A DNA stretch of 48,479 bases from Marinilabiliales bacterium (GTDB lineage: Bacteria > Bacteroidota > Bacteroidia > Bacteroidales > ML635J-15). Under the pieces are notes generated by a model that worked only from the letters and a program-made list of their open reading frames with translations, had not been told where the DNA came from and ran no database searches. Shown piece by piece: positions 1 through 10,403 of the stretch (its first letter is position 1; each line of letters opens with the position of its first letter). Made by a program: the position numbers and the translations under genes. The stretch covers positions 132,741-181,219 of the forward strand of contig PKTB01000023.1 in the NCBI GenBank assembly GCA_002869385.1, in the 5' to 3' direction.

Positions 1-1
1 A

Positions 2-127
2 GAATTAATCAATCAAACTGCATTTTCAGGTGGTTCAATTGATATCTCAAAATTAGCTTCAGGTGTATATTTTGTTGGAATACAGAATGAAAGAGAAGCT
101 GAAATGATAAGGTTTGTAAAACAATAG
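2..127 (+). CDS. C-terminal end of a T9SS cargo protein (partial)
   Basis: Only the last 41 codons lie in the window, read in frame from base 2 to a TAG at 125-127. The peptide contains IDISKLASGVYFVGI followed by a short basic end (RFVKQ). This is the usual final beta-strand pattern of the Por/T9SS type A sorting domain (consensus I-D-x-S-x-L-x-x-G-V-Y). By family knowledge such proteins are exported by Sec, carried across the outer membrane by T9SS, and lose this domain there. Nothing can be said about the cargo, which lies upstream of the window. A hairpin terminator follows. Confidence 0.75.
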   Translation, partial: ELINQTAFSGGSIDISKLASGVYFVGIQNEREAEMIRFVKQ

Positions 128-135
128 TTTAAAAG

Positions 136-184
136 CCACGGACGCACTAATAATAAGTGTATCTGTGGTATTTTCTATTTTTTC
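136..184 (+). terminator. Probable rho-independent terminator
   Basis: A stem (CCACGGA at 136-142 pairing with TCTGTGG at 162-168, extended inward by GCACT/AGTGT) is followed by a T-rich run (170-183). It sits just after the stop of the partial T9SS gene. It may also serve the convergent C69 gene ending at 233. Confidence 0.6.
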
Positions 185-232
185 AGGAATCTTTTAACTG
201 TAGACAACAACATACGTCATCCGTCTCCTTCT

Positions 233-1960
233 TTACCTCATTTTAAACTGATCTCCTGTTTCCTCAATTAAATCTTCTTTCCAACTATCAGGATAGCCTG
301 GGAACTTAGGCGATTTTGGATACCCCCATGGGTTGCGTAAAAACTCTCCGTTTTCTTCCTGTTTTATGTTTCCATCAAGATATTTTACCAGAAGCCATTC
401 GCCAAATTCTTTCCAATAGTCAACAACATAATTAGCATTTGAAACACAATAATCAGTTAGATACTCTTTACCTTTTTCAGGATCTTCGCTATACAATTCC
501 AATGCAGATTGATCAACTAATGGCTGATATTCAAAGAATTTGTTTTCAAGTAAGGCTTGCTGATGCGTTAAATCAGGCATTACTCTATTATAGAACAGGT
601 ACGCAAAATGAGCAACTCTGTTAAACACCCAGAATGCAGCATCATCTTTATATGTCAGAATATCGCCATAACCTTCCGACCATTTTTTTGGGGTTTTAGT
701 TATGCCACAGTAGAAAGGAACATAAACACAAGAAGCGGCATCGTCAACACCAAACCAAAATACACCACCAATCGGATCGGGCAACCAAGAACGCATTTGG
801 GATATAAAGGAAAATCCTGTTTGTTGAGTTGCTGTTACTCTTTCGTTGCAGTATGTAACACTATCGTAATCCCAGGTTAAAGGACGCCATCTGTATGGTA
901 ATCCAAATGGTCCTGCACCGTAATCTTTACTCATATCTAAATCTGTGCCTTCAAGATGGTTTCTTTTATAGCTCATTAGATCGGCAGGTGATAGTTTTTT
1001 ATTTGGTTTAATGTATAGTGGCATTCTAATATTTAAGTCATTTCCAATAGCATGCTCCCAATATTTGCTCATATCATCGCTTATTTCATTAAAAAATGCC
1101 CAAACTCTAAGTTCGCAAAAACGTGCTCCACCATAGCTTAGAGGTGCGTAAGCATCCGAGAAAGAAAAATCTTTATCTTCCCCTTCAAAATATCCTTTTT
1201 CTTTTGCGAATGATATAACATCATCGGCATAAACAATTTCCACTTCGGGATTAAATATTTTGTCAATTTCTTTTGTGCTAATAGAAGTTTTACCATCACT
1301 AAGTTTAAAATTAGTGATTCTTGCTTGGTTTGCATGTGCAGAAACATATCCATCAGGTATTCTGATTGCTACCCAAACAGCACCTTTATTTTTATTTATG
1401 TATTTCTTTTGTTTTTTATCCCAAACGGGTTCACATCCTTTACTTATCATTTCTAAAATCCAGACCTCATTTTTATCGGCAATTGAAAAAGATTCTCCTG
1501 AACTTGCATAACCATATTCAGAAACTAATTCGAACATTACTTTGATAGCTTCTCGAGCACTTGTTGAACGTTGTAGCGCCAGAAACATTAAACTACCATA
1601 ATCAACTATTGCTAAACTATCCATCAATTCGTGTCGACCACCATAAGTGGTTTCTCCAATCGAAACCTGATGTTCGTTCATGAAACCAATTACCTGATAT
1701 GTTACAGCTGCCTGAGGTATTTGCCCAAGTGGTTTGGCTGTTCCCCTATCATAGAGGGTAATCATACTTCCTTCCGGCCAGGTCCCTGCAGGTCTCCAAT
1801 ATAATTCTCCATATCTGATGTGAGAATCGGCTGCATATGAAATCATTGTTGATCCATCTTCAGATGCACCTTTTGTAACAAGATAGTTAGTACAAGCCTT
1901 AGAGTAAAAAGGGGCTAAGGTAACTAAGCCTACAATAAGTATAAAAATGTTCTTTTTCAT
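233..1960 (-). CDS. C69-family dipeptidase, secreted
   Basis: Family C69 enzymes are N-terminal-nucleophile hydrolases that cleave dipeptides. The precursor has a signal peptide (basic MKKN, hydrophobic core, then YSKA) directly followed by Cys-Thr-Asn-Tyr (Cys about residue 23). This Cys would be the catalytic residue exposed by processing. The following DGSTMISYAADSH stretch and the later Trp/Asn-rich blocks (RNHLEGTDLDMS; FWFGVDDAA) match the family. About 575 residues is normal for secreted Bacteroidota versions. I chose the ATG at 1958-1960 because an in-frame ATG further upstream (2005) lies inside the terminator hairpin of the preceding gene. No T9SS sorting domain is visible, so it probably stays in the periplasm. 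It is intact, unlike several neighbours. Confidence 0.9.
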   Translation of the reverse strand: MKKNIFILIVGLVTLAPFYSKACTNYLVTKGASEDGSTMISYAADSHIRYGELYWRPAGTWPEGSMITLYDRGTAKPLGQIPQAAVTYQVIGFMNEHQVSIGETTYGGRHELMDSLAIVDYGSLMFLALQRSTSAREAIKVMFELVSEYGYASSGESFSIADKNEVWILEMISKGCEPVWDKKQKKYINKNKGAVWVAIRIPDGYVSAHANQARITNFKLSDGKTSISTKEIDKIFNPEVEIVYADDVISFAKEKGYFEGEDKDFSFSDAYAPLSYGGARFCELRVWAFFNEISDDMSKYWEHAIGNDLNIRMPLYIKPNKKLSPADLMSYKRNHLEGTDLDMSKDYGAGPFGLPYRWRPLTWDYDSVTYCNERVTATQQTGFSFISQMRSWLPDPIGGVFWFGVDDAASCVYVPFYCGITKTPKKWSEGYGDILTYKDDAAFWVFNRVAHFAYLFYNRVMPDLTHQQALLENKFFEYQPLVDQSALELYSEDPEKGKEYLTDYCVSNANYVVDYWKEFGEWLLVKYLDGNIKQEENGEFLRNPWGYPKSPKFPGYPDSWKEDLIEETGDQFKMR

Positions 1961-1983
1961 TTTAATAAATTTTTGACTAAGAT

Positions 1984-2016
1984 AAAAAAAAACTGCCTGT
2001 TTCAAAACAGGCAGTT
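1984..2016 (-). terminator. Rho-independent terminator of the C25 protease gene
   Basis: A perfect 12-bp stem (1991-2002 with 2005-2016) is followed, in the minus-strand direction, by a run of seven T (1984-1990). It starts 24 bp after the stop of the C25 gene. Confidence 0.85.
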
Positions 2017-2039
2017 TTCAAATCGCTAATTATACTAAA

Positions 2040-5000
2040 CTATAATTTAATAAGTTTGATAGTTTGTATTGCAGAATTTTCAGAATTAATATTTAAGAAG
2101 TAAACTCCACTTGAGAAGTTTGAAATATCAATCTCTGTTTTATCTGATGTAATACCTAGAGTGCTTACAATTTTACCGTCAACTGACATTATATTAACAT
2201 GATCCGCATTAGTTTCGTTATAATTTAAGTCAATTGTAATTAAATTATCAGCAGGGTTAGTATAAATGTTTATCTCATTACTATTTGAACTAATAATTCC
2301 AGAAACATTATAGAAGGTTGCAATAATAGTAGCATCGTCTGCTATATTTACAAATTCATATTCTGTAACAGCACCAACACTAAGACCGTCAACAAGTACA
2401 TCGTTAACAATATAGTTAGCATCAGGAGTAATAGTGAATGTTTGATTTGTTCCGCAATCAACTGCAGTTTCACCACTAGGAGTGATACTACCACCTGTAC
2501 CGGCATTAGCTGTTATTGTATATGATAATAATGTAAATGTTGCTTCGATATTGATATCTTCGCTTACATCGTAGACTGTATAATTGTTACCTGTTAGAGT
2601 AACAGAAGTTCCATTAATATTAACAGTTCCAATCTCATAACATGCATCTGCATCTACAGTAATTAACAAGTCATCACCACACCCAACATTACTTGCGACA
2701 ACAATAATTCCACCTGTTCCAGCAGAAGTAGATACATTATAGGTAATCTGGTCAAAAGTAGCAGCAATTGTTGTCTCAGTTGTGATATTAGTAATAGTAT
2801 AGCTATCTCCAACAAGAGTAACAGGAGTTCCGTTAACTGTAACTTGACCAATTTCGTAACATGCTTCAGGATAAACAGTAAGTGTTACTTCACAACCACA
2901 AGCTACAGAAGCTGTAGATAAGTCAATACTTCCACCTGTACCGGCATCTGTAATAATATCATAGTTCGCTGCAACACCAAAGCTGGCATTTATTTCAATA
3001 TCTTCAGATACATTAACAACAGTGTAAGTATTACCAACAACAGTTACAGAACTACCATTAATAGTACAAGAAGAAACTTCATAACAATCATCTGGATTAA
3101 AAGTAACAACAAGGTCATCACCGCAATTAACTGTACTTGCAACGGAAATTGAACCGTTTGCACAAGCACTTTCTGTAACGTTATAAACAATTGCGTCGAA
3201 AGAAGCATTGATTGTAATATCCTCAGTTACATTAACTATAGTATAGCTATTACCTGATAAGCTTACAGGTGTTCCATTTACTGTAACTGTACCAATTTCG
3301 TAACAAGCGTTGTTATCGACTGTGAAAGTTAGATCGTCACCACAGTTGACATTCGCATCAACATCAATAATTCCACCTGTTCCAGCATTTGCAGTAACAT
3401 TGTATGAGATTTGAGTAAATGTAGCATTTACAGTAATATCTTCACTAACATTTGAAACTGTATATGTGTCACCTGAAAGTGTAACAGGAGTACCGTTTAC
3501 AGTAACTGAATTTACTTCATAACAAGCATCTGCATTCACAGTAATTAGGAGGTCGTCACCGCAGTTAACAGAACTTGCAACAGTAATACCACCACCTGTT
3601 CCAGCACTTTGACTAACATTATAAACAATCTCAGTAAAGTTAGCTGTTATTGTTTGGTCTGACGTAACATTACTAAATGTGTAAGATGCCACAGCACCAA
3701 CACTTGATCCATTAATAAGGACATCATCAATTTCGTAGCAAGTTGCAGGTGTAATTGTGTATACTTGCCCATTACCTTCGTTAACAGTTGTTGTTCCTGC
3801 AGGTGAAATTGTACCACCTGTACCGGCTGATGCTACGATATCCCATTGTACTGCTGCAGCGCCTATTGTTTCACAAGCTTGTGGTGAAATACAGTCATCA
3901 GCGTAAACATCTTCGATACAATATTCATGATAATCTTCATCTGTGTCTGAGTTTGTAAATGTTGTTTCTGTAGTAGTTCCAAGATACATTCCATCACAGT
4001 ATACATTATACCCTGTAAGTGTTGCGGTAGGCATTGACCCATCACCGATATAAATATCGTCAACACAGAAATAGTATTGATCGTTAGAGTTACAGTTGAT
4101 AGCAACATATTTTGCTGACGCATGTACTGTATATGAATATTCTGTCCAAGCGAATGGAGCAGAAGTAACAGTTTCTAAAACATTTGTAAAGGCACCTTCT
4201 TCAGCTGTGGTAGTTGAGTATGCTACAACAAAATCTTCAGCATAGGCTGTTTTGTGTCCACTTCGAGCATAAAATGAGAATGTAAATGGATCTGCAAAGC
4301 CTAGTTCAGGACTAATAATCCAATCATTTGTTTGTGTTGGACTTGTTGCATTAAATGTAGCAAAGAATTGATTTCCAGAATAAGCATAAAATGGATCACA
4401 TGCTGTAGTTTCTGTTAATGGTGTACCATCATTATCATTTGTTACTAATGTAGGATCAAATACTATTGTGGCCATTGGCGTTCCTGAATTAGCAAAAGAA
4501 TAGTCAGATATACCATATGTAGCTGCAGCATCTCCATCGATAAATGCCCATGGCACATCACCTGCTGAGTTAATAGTAAATGCGGTATGGCCTTCAATAT
4601 CATCAAAAATATTTTCAGATCCGGCTGGTGCTTCCCAGGTAAGTGTATGGGAAGTTGGACTGTCTTCAGTGATTAGTAAACCAAATGGCGATTCACAAGA
4701 ACTGTTACTGCCGTCATTAACAATTACTGTTGCACATACATCATCATAACATTCAACACCATCAAAAATTGCATTTATACAATATTCGTAAGTTCCGTTA
4801 TCTTTATTTGTATGAGTGTAATTTAAGGAAGTAACAGTTGTGACCAAAGAACCATCTTGATAAATATTATAACCTGTTACGTTACCTTCAGCAGGGACAT
4901 CCCAAGTAAGAGTAACATCATCATCAGTTGATGTTGCAACTAGATTATTTATTGGCGCACAAGGGTATGCATCAATAACAGTTACGGTTTCATATACTGT

Positions 5001-6965
5001 AGTTGTATTAAAAGCTGTTGCAACTAGTAAAGCATCTCCACCCAATAAACTATGAGGAATAGAATAAGCTCCTGAACCATTAGTTAATCCTGAGAAATAA
5101 CTGTCATCAGCAGAAATACAAATCAAAACATTTTCTGCCGGAGAACCGTCTATGTAAGCAATACCTTCGAAATTAACTCCAACTTCAGGATCAGTATTTT
5201 ATAAAGTTAAAGTATTTGGAGTTTCTGTTCTTAATTGAATAGAAGCATCACCAAATGTTGTCCAAGTTTTAATAGTCTCAATATCATCAGAGCCATTATT
5301 TTCAGTAAGCATTAATACTGCTGAGTTAACAACAATTTAGCCCCAGTGTGTGCGTTGTTCTGTAGTGTTATAACCCGTTGTTTGTGAGATACCATCTGTA
5401 TCATAATTAAAGCCGCCAGATAAAATATCATAAAAATAATCCTGTCCTCTTTGAGGTGGGGTCCAGGGTTGATTAATAGTTGACATCCATGTTACAATTG
5501 CACCACCACCTGATTTCTGTAACCAAGCTTCAGCAAAACAATCAGAACCGTAGTGGAAGGCACCATTAATACAAGCAACTGATACAATAAATGGAAGTTT
5601 GTCGCCATTTGTTGATGCATTTACATATGAGTTGCTATATCCTGATGTATAGAACTGATCTTCTAGACCATGTCCACAATATGCAATTGTAGATGCACCG
5701 CTATTAACATCAGCAGCTACAGCAGTTGCACTTGCCCCAGGGTCATAGTTTTGTTCATGTGTGTTATAGGTAAATGGATCTAATCTGTTGTTGTAGATTC
5801 TTTGAACATGAGTGTAGTCAATTTCGCTATCATCACCAATCCCACTACCTTCATCAGAACCAATACCAATAAAAGTTTCTCTCCAGCCACTTGTCATATC
5901 TGGATCTCTTTCATAAGTTATGGTTTTATTAACCTGTGTAGTAAGTTCAGTAGTGTTAGCACATGAGAAACGACCAACAGCAATGTCAAGATAGTTGTCA
6001 CTTCCCGAAACAGCACCCATAAATGGGTCGCATGGGTCTGCACTAGTTGTTACATTAATAGTAGGAGATTTAATGTCAGCCCAATCACCGGCTAGCTGAA
6101 CAAACATAAGGTTTGGGTTACTATTGTAAGCATTTTGAATTGTAGTAGCCACATTTGTTCCTGTCGATACAATTGTTGAAGTAACATTATAACCTTTTTC
6201 TTTTTTCCATTGGATATATGGTTCCATTGCTGCTTCGTATGTTGAAGTAGTGATAACTAAAATATCACCATATTCACTCATACTTAAACTAGCACTTGGT
6301 TTTGCAGCGGGAGGAGCGTAGTTCAAAAACATATTTTGATAAATACATTCTACTTCTTTAATTGTATTTACATGATCTGATAATAATGGATTAGTAGGCT
6401 CATCATCATTCTCGATCATTCTAACTTTTACTCTGTTATAAACTCTAAGAGTATTTGTAACAGCATTATATCTGAAAGGAGTAAGTCTTACTGAAGTTCC
6501 ACGTACATCTCTAAATATAAATGGATCTTCCATTGTTGCTAGTTCTTCAGGGTAAAAGCTATCAACTATTGATTCCGGATCAATTGTGTAAGGAATAGAA
6601 GACGGATCTTGATTTCTGTAAATTACACCTCTTGATGGAAGCATTGGATACTCTAATTCATAATCAGTGTAATCAGTGTAAACAATTTCAAAATCAACAT
6701 CTTTTTGTTTTTGAAGCTGAATACTTGCACTAATTATAGGAAGTTCTGCCCATCCTGTTTTTTTAGTAACAGTACTGACGTTCATATCAACATATTGATA
6801 TGTTGTTCCGTTAATAGTGTATTCGTTTAATTCCCAGGAATCTAAATTAAAACTTAGTTCATAAACATCATCTTGTTGTTGTTCAAAACTAGTTTGAAAA
6901 TTCCCTTGCGCAAATAATCCTATTGCACATAAGAATGCAATAAATGTAAAAGTAAATTTCTTCAT
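2040..6965 (-). CDS. Gingipain-like C25 cysteine protease with adhesin, InlB-type repeats and T9SS tail (two in-frame TAA)
   Basis: One reading frame of about 1640 codons runs from the ATG at 6963-6965 to 2040, broken only by TAA at 5337-5339 and TAA at 5199-5201. Domain order: signal peptide; C25 propeptide (about residues 25-210); gingipain catalytic domain with the His motif AYCGHG and the nucleophile motif SVACINGAF; an Ig-like segment containing both stops; an Fn3-like segment; a cleaved-adhesin-type jelly roll (ends CVDDIYIG); a second Fn3-like segment; seven InlB-type repeats; and a T9SS sorting domain (NEINIYTNPADN... SSGVYFLNI). Family members are surface or secreted proteases processed during T9SS export. 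Sequence on both sides of each stop keeps family features, so the stops look recent or artefactual. As it stands translation would end right after the catalytic domain (542 residues), leaving no adhesin region or export signal. Confidence 0.9.
2300..3845 (-). repeat. Seven tandem InlB B-repeat-like units in the C25 protein
   Basis: About seven units of 71-75 residues (roughly 220 bp each) follow each other. Each has the pattern Y-N/T-V-x3-A-G-T-G-G ... T-V-N-G-T-P-V ... V-S-E-D-I-T-I-x-A-T-F. The middle five units carry an extra Cys pair (NCGDDL early, ACYE in the centre). The first unit has only the central Cys (TCYE) and the last only the early one (DCGT). They are probably stalk-like surface modules; the Cys pairs suggest one disulfide per unit (inference). 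Confidence 0.85.
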
Positions 6966-7024
6966 AACGGGTTAATTTAATAAACAATAACTCTAAAACC
7001 TATTAATTTAATGTAAGGTTGCAT

Positions 7025-7032
7025 CAAATTTA
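7025..7032 (-). promoter_or_regulatory. Possible -7 box for the C25 gene
   Basis: On the minus strand this reads TAAATTTG, matching the Bacteroidota -7 consensus TAnnTTTG, about 60 bp upstream of the C25 start. I see no clear -33 TTTG at the right distance. Confidence 0.35.
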
Positions 7033-7124
7033 AGTATTTTTTTACACATTTGTTAACATGTTTGTTTAAAATTTCACGAATTTTATAGCAAATACATATT
7101 GAAGTAATTAGTTGCTAAAATTAT

Positions 7125-7132
7125 TATCTTTG
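7125..7132 (+). promoter_or_regulatory. Probable -7 box for the M16 pair
   Basis: TATCTTTG matches TAnnTTTG and lies 18 bp before the ATG at 7151. A TTG at 7099-7101 is near the expected -33 distance. It also argues against the alternative TTG start at 7142. Confidence 0.5.
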
Positions 7133-7150
7133 AGAACTTAATTGAAACTT

Positions 7151-8398
7151 ATGATAAAATTTGACAGATTTACACTTGGAAACGGATTAAAAGTGATTAT
7201 TTATCATGATTCTTCAACTCCTTTAGTCGCTTTTAATCTATTATATGATGTAGGAGCAAGGGATGAAGATGAAAACAGAACGGGTTTTGCTCATTTATTT
7301 GAGCATTTGATGTTTGGTGGTTCGAAAAATATTCCTGAATATGATACTGTTTTGCAAAAAGCAGGAGGTGAAAACAATGCGTTTACAAATAACGATTTTA
7401 CTAATTATTATATTACGATACCAAAGCAGAATCTTGAAACAGCTTTTTATCTTGAATCTGACAGAATGCTCGAGTTAGGTTTCTCAGAAAAGAGCTTGGA
7501 TGTTCAGCGGAATGTAGTTTCAGAGGAGTTTAGGCAAAGATACTTAAATCAGCCCTATGGTGATGTAAGTTTGTTTTTAAGACCATTGGCATATAAAGTT
7601 CATCCTTATCAATGGTCTACTATCGGAAAAGAAATAAGTCATATTCAGGAATCTAAACTTGAAGATGTTAAAGAGTTCTTCTATAATCACTATGCACCAA
7701 ATAATGCGATACTTGTAATTGCAGGCAATGTAAGTAGACATGAAATAGAAACACTGAGCAATAAGTGGTTTTCAGATATTCCCACCAGACAAATTAAGAA
7801 AAGGAATATTAGTCCTGAACCTGTGCAAAATGAAAGAAGAGAATTAACTCTAGAACGTGATGTTCCTGCAGATGCAATTTATTTGGCATATCATATGTGC
7901 GACAGATTGAATAAGGATTATTACGCAACTGACTTAATATCAGATTTATTATCAAACGGACGTTCTTCAATGTTTAATAAAAGTCTTATAAAAGGTCAAA
8001 AAATCTTTCCTCAATTGGATGCATATATTCAGGGAGCCATAGACCCGGGTTTATTTATGATAAATGGTAGATTGTATCATGAATTTGAGTTTGCGATTGC
8101 AGAAAACAAGATTAAAGAGCAATTAAAGTTAATTAAAGACGGTTCATTTTCAGAAAGAGAACTTGAAAAAGTTAAAAACAAAGTTCAGAGCACATTATTA
8201 TTTTCTCGCTTAGGAGTATTGAACCTAGCTATGGAACTTGCATATTTTGAGTTATTGGGAGATGCTAAAATGATTAACGATGTTCAAAATAATTATAGTG
8301 AAGTTTCAAAAGATCAGATTGTGAGAATAGCAAATGAAATTTTTCGCAATGAAAATGAATCCTGTATTTATTATAAATCAAATAAAAGCAGAAAATAA
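7151..8398 (+). CDS. M16 zinc metallopeptidase, catalytic subunit
   Basis: Family M16 (pitrilysin/processing-peptidase-like) clamshell protease half. The inverted zinc motif H-L-F-E-H is at residues 48-52, and a downstream E in the VVSEEFRQRY block fits the third zinc ligand about 75 residues later. The C-terminal half carries the second alpha/beta domain. About 415 residues fits the half-size bacterial form that pairs with a non-catalytic partner. The partner gene follows directly, with the stop and start overlapping as TAATG (8396-8400), which suggests translational coupling. No signal peptide is visible, so it may be cytosolic or rely on the partner. The ATG at 7151 is preferred to an upstream TTG. 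Confidence 0.92.
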   Translation: MIKFDRFTLGNGLKVIIYHDSSTPLVAFNLLYDVGARDEDENRTGFAHLFEHLMFGGSKNIPEYDTVLQKAGGENNAFTNNDFTNYYITIPKQNLETAFYLESDRMLELGFSEKSLDVQRNVVSEEFRQRYLNQPYGDVSLFLRPLAYKVHPYQWSTIGKEISHIQESKLEDVKEFFYNHYAPNNAILVIAGNVSRHEIETLSNKWFSDIPTRQIKKRNISPEPVQNERRELTLERDVPADAIYLAYHMCDRLNKDYYATDLISDLLSNGRSSMFNKSLIKGQKIFPQLDAYIQGAIDPGLFMINGRLYHEFEFAIAENKIKEQLKLIKDGSFSERELEKVKNKVQSTLLFSRLGVLNLAMELAYFELLGDAKMINDVQNNYSEVSKDQIVRIANEIFRNENESCIYYKSNKSRK

Positions 8399-9687
8399 TG
8401 ATAGACAGAAGTATAAGTCCTAAAACGAAAAGAATCGATTCTGTAAAGATAGATGAACCTGTTCAAAATACCTTGGATAATGGAATTAACTATAATGGTT
8501 TTTATTCTGCAAATGCACCGGTTATTAAGTTAGATATGATTTTTAGAGCAGGAGTTTAGTATCAAAATTCTGCATTACAATCTGTTTTTTCAAATTCTTT
8601 GTTAAAAGAAGCTCCATTAGGGAAAAACCCGGATGAAGTTGCCGAATTTTTTGATTATTATGGAAGCTTTGTTGAGACATTCTCAGGTGCCGAATTATCT
8701 GGTTTAAGATTATTTGTTCCTACAAAAGATTTTGATAAGGTTATCCCTTTGTTTTCAGATTTAATTATTAATCCATCATTACCCGAAAATGAGTTTAAGA
8801 TTTTAAAGAAAAAGTATTATTCTTCAATTCAGAATAATATGAAGAAAACAAAATATGTTGCAATGAGAGGCTTAAATCTCGAATTGTTCGGGGATAAGCA
8901 TCAACTTGGATATTTTGTACAGGCTGATGATGCTAATAACGTTAAATTAGAATCTCTCAATGAGTTTATCTCGGAACACTATACTAGTAATAATTGTCAA
9001 ATTCAGATAGCAGGTCAATATGATGATAATATACTGAATTTATTGAACAAATATTTTGGTAACATACGAGATGGAAGGTTCTGGAAGAATAAATCAATTT
9101 TATCTCAGAATAAAAATGTTTCCGGAGAAAAAAACAAGATTAAAGTTTATGATTTTAAGGATGCAGTTCAATCAACAATTTATGGTGGAACATTTATAGA
9201 CATTAAGTCTGATGAGGATTTGATATTAATGGGAATACTGAATACTGTGTTTGGTGGATATTTTGGCTCCAGATTAATGAAAAACATTAGAGAGGATAAA
9301 GGTTACACATATGGTATAGGTTCTTTTGTGACAGAGTACTCAGATAGAACACTATTAAGAGTCGTTTCTGATGTTGGTGTTGATGTTACGAAAAGTGCAA
9401 TAAGCGAGGTTTATAACGAAATAGATTTGCTACTTTCAAAACCTGTTCCTGAATCAGAATTAAAGCTTGTTAAGAATTATATGATGGGTGAATTAATATC
9501 TTCACTTGATGGTGTAATTCCAACCTCAATGGTGTTTGAAAAGCTTATTCCGAGATCTCGAACAAAAGATTTTATATATCAAAATATTGAGCTGATAAAC
9601 TCTATAGATAGTAAAACATTGCATAAATTTGCATTAGATAAACTTAAACCCGATGAATTTACCTTTGTCGTTGCTGGAAAATACTAG
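8398..9687 (+). CDS. M16 peptidase family, non-catalytic partner subunit (in-frame TAG)
   Basis: This is the second half of the M16 pair, starting at the ATG that overlaps the upstream stop. It has the M16 fold pattern (the middle reads FGGYFGSRLMKNIREDKG, typical of the R/Y-containing substrate-binding domain) but no HxxEH, as usual for the partner subunit. Codon 54 (8557-8559) is TAG, in the block FRAGV-stop-YQNSAL; family members often have Trp, Ser or Glu there. The frame stays open and conserved on both sides, so about 429 residues would be made if the stop were absent. A fragment starting after the stop would lack the first beta-strands. Confidence 0.88.
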
Positions 9688-9847
9688 TGGGCAAGTTTTT
9701 TATGTAAAATATGCAATTTGTATAAAATTTAAGCTATTAACAGGGGGTTATTAATAAAAAATATTCAATAAAAGTCGAGGTTAAGGTGTTGAAAATCAAG
9801 CGTTTGAAAACAGGGTTGCAAAAAAGTGTAAAAAAATACCTAAATTA

Positions 9848-9880
9848 TTTGTTTTTGTAAAAAATTATTTTGTATATTTG
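9848..9880 (+). promoter_or_regulatory. Bacteroidota-type promoter of the small sorting-domain gene
   Basis: TTTG at 9848-9851 and TATATTTG at 9873-9880 are separated by 21 bp, a good match to the -33 TTTG / -7 TAnnTTTG promoter. The gene starts 22 bp later at 9903. Confidence 0.65.
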
Positions 9881-9902
9881 TAATGTATCAAGTAAAAAAG
9901 AG

Positions 9903-10286
9903 ATGAAAAAAATTGTCAGCATAATAATCTTAACATTTACAATCATAGGATTTACATTTGCAAGTATTGCTAATCCTGTTTTTGATAATGGAAACGATCA
10001 TGATAAGGATGGGAATAAAATGGCAAAAACCACTAATTCTCAAAGTACTTTTTCAGTAGTCCCAAGTCCACAAAATGAAAAACTATCATTACAATTTGAT
10101 GTTAATGCTAATGTAAGTAGTGTTAAAATGATAAATAATCAATCAGATGTGGTTTATCAGGGAACAAAATCTAGAGGTGCTTCAAATATTTTAGATATTC
10201 CAATTGAGGATATGGAGCCAGGAACTTATTTTATTCGTGTTCAAACTGACAAAGGTGTTCAGGTTGAAAGAATTATTATTCAGTAA
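9903..10286 (+). CDS. Small secreted protein consisting mostly of a T9SS-type sorting domain
   Basis: About 127 residues. A signal peptide (MKKIVSIIILTFTIIGFTFA) is followed by a short polar spacer and then directly by a sorting-domain-like module (FSVVPSPQNEKLSLQF ... EPGTYFIRV ... RIIIQ). No separate cargo domain is visible. The module closely resembles the C-terminus of the protein at 11697 (both have VYxG, RGAS and LDIP/INLP blocks). The start at 9903 is preferred because the promoter ends at 9880 and the signal peptide begins here. Its function is unknown; it could be a T9SS decoy or a small surface protein (inference). Confidence 0.75.
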   Translation: MKKIVSIIILTFTIIGFTFASIANPVFDNGNDHDKDGNKMAKTTNSQSTFSVVPSPQNEKLSLQFDVNANVSSVKMINNQSDVVYQGTKSRGASNILDIPIEDMEPGTYFIRVQTDKGVQVERIIIQ

Positions 10287-10305
10287 ATTATACTTCAAAA
10301 TATAG

Positions 10306-10333
10306 AAAGACGGTTTTTAACCGTCTTTTTTTT
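10306..10333 (+). terminator. Rho-independent terminator
   Basis: A perfect 10-bp stem (10306-10315 with 10319-10328) around a TTT loop runs into further T residues to 10333. It ends the 9903 gene. Confidence 0.9.
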
Positions 10334-10341
10334 GCAATCTA

Positions 10342-10373
10342 TTTGGCAAATTATTATATAAAATGTAATTTAG
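10342..10373 (+). promoter_or_regulatory. Weak Bacteroidota-type promoter
   Basis: TTTG (10342-10345) and TAATTTAG (10366-10373, one or two mismatches to TAnnTTTG) have 20 bp between them, 30 bp before the lipoprotein gene. Confidence 0.35.
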
Positions 10374-10403
10374 CACCCATATTTAACAAAATCTATTAAA
10401 CAA

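Noticed and set aside
1961..2005. Extended start for the C69 dipeptidase
   Set aside because: The extension lies in the terminator hairpin and T run of the C25 gene, and the signal peptide begins at 1960.
2300..3845. CRISPR-like or satellite array
   Set aside because: The periodicity of about 220 bp lies in one reading frame and encodes protein repeats; there are no identical direct repeats with spacers.
8398..9687. Second M16 protein as an inactivated protease because it lacks HxxEH
   Set aside because: Non-catalytic partner subunits of M16 pairs normally lack the zinc motif; only the TAG is abnormal.
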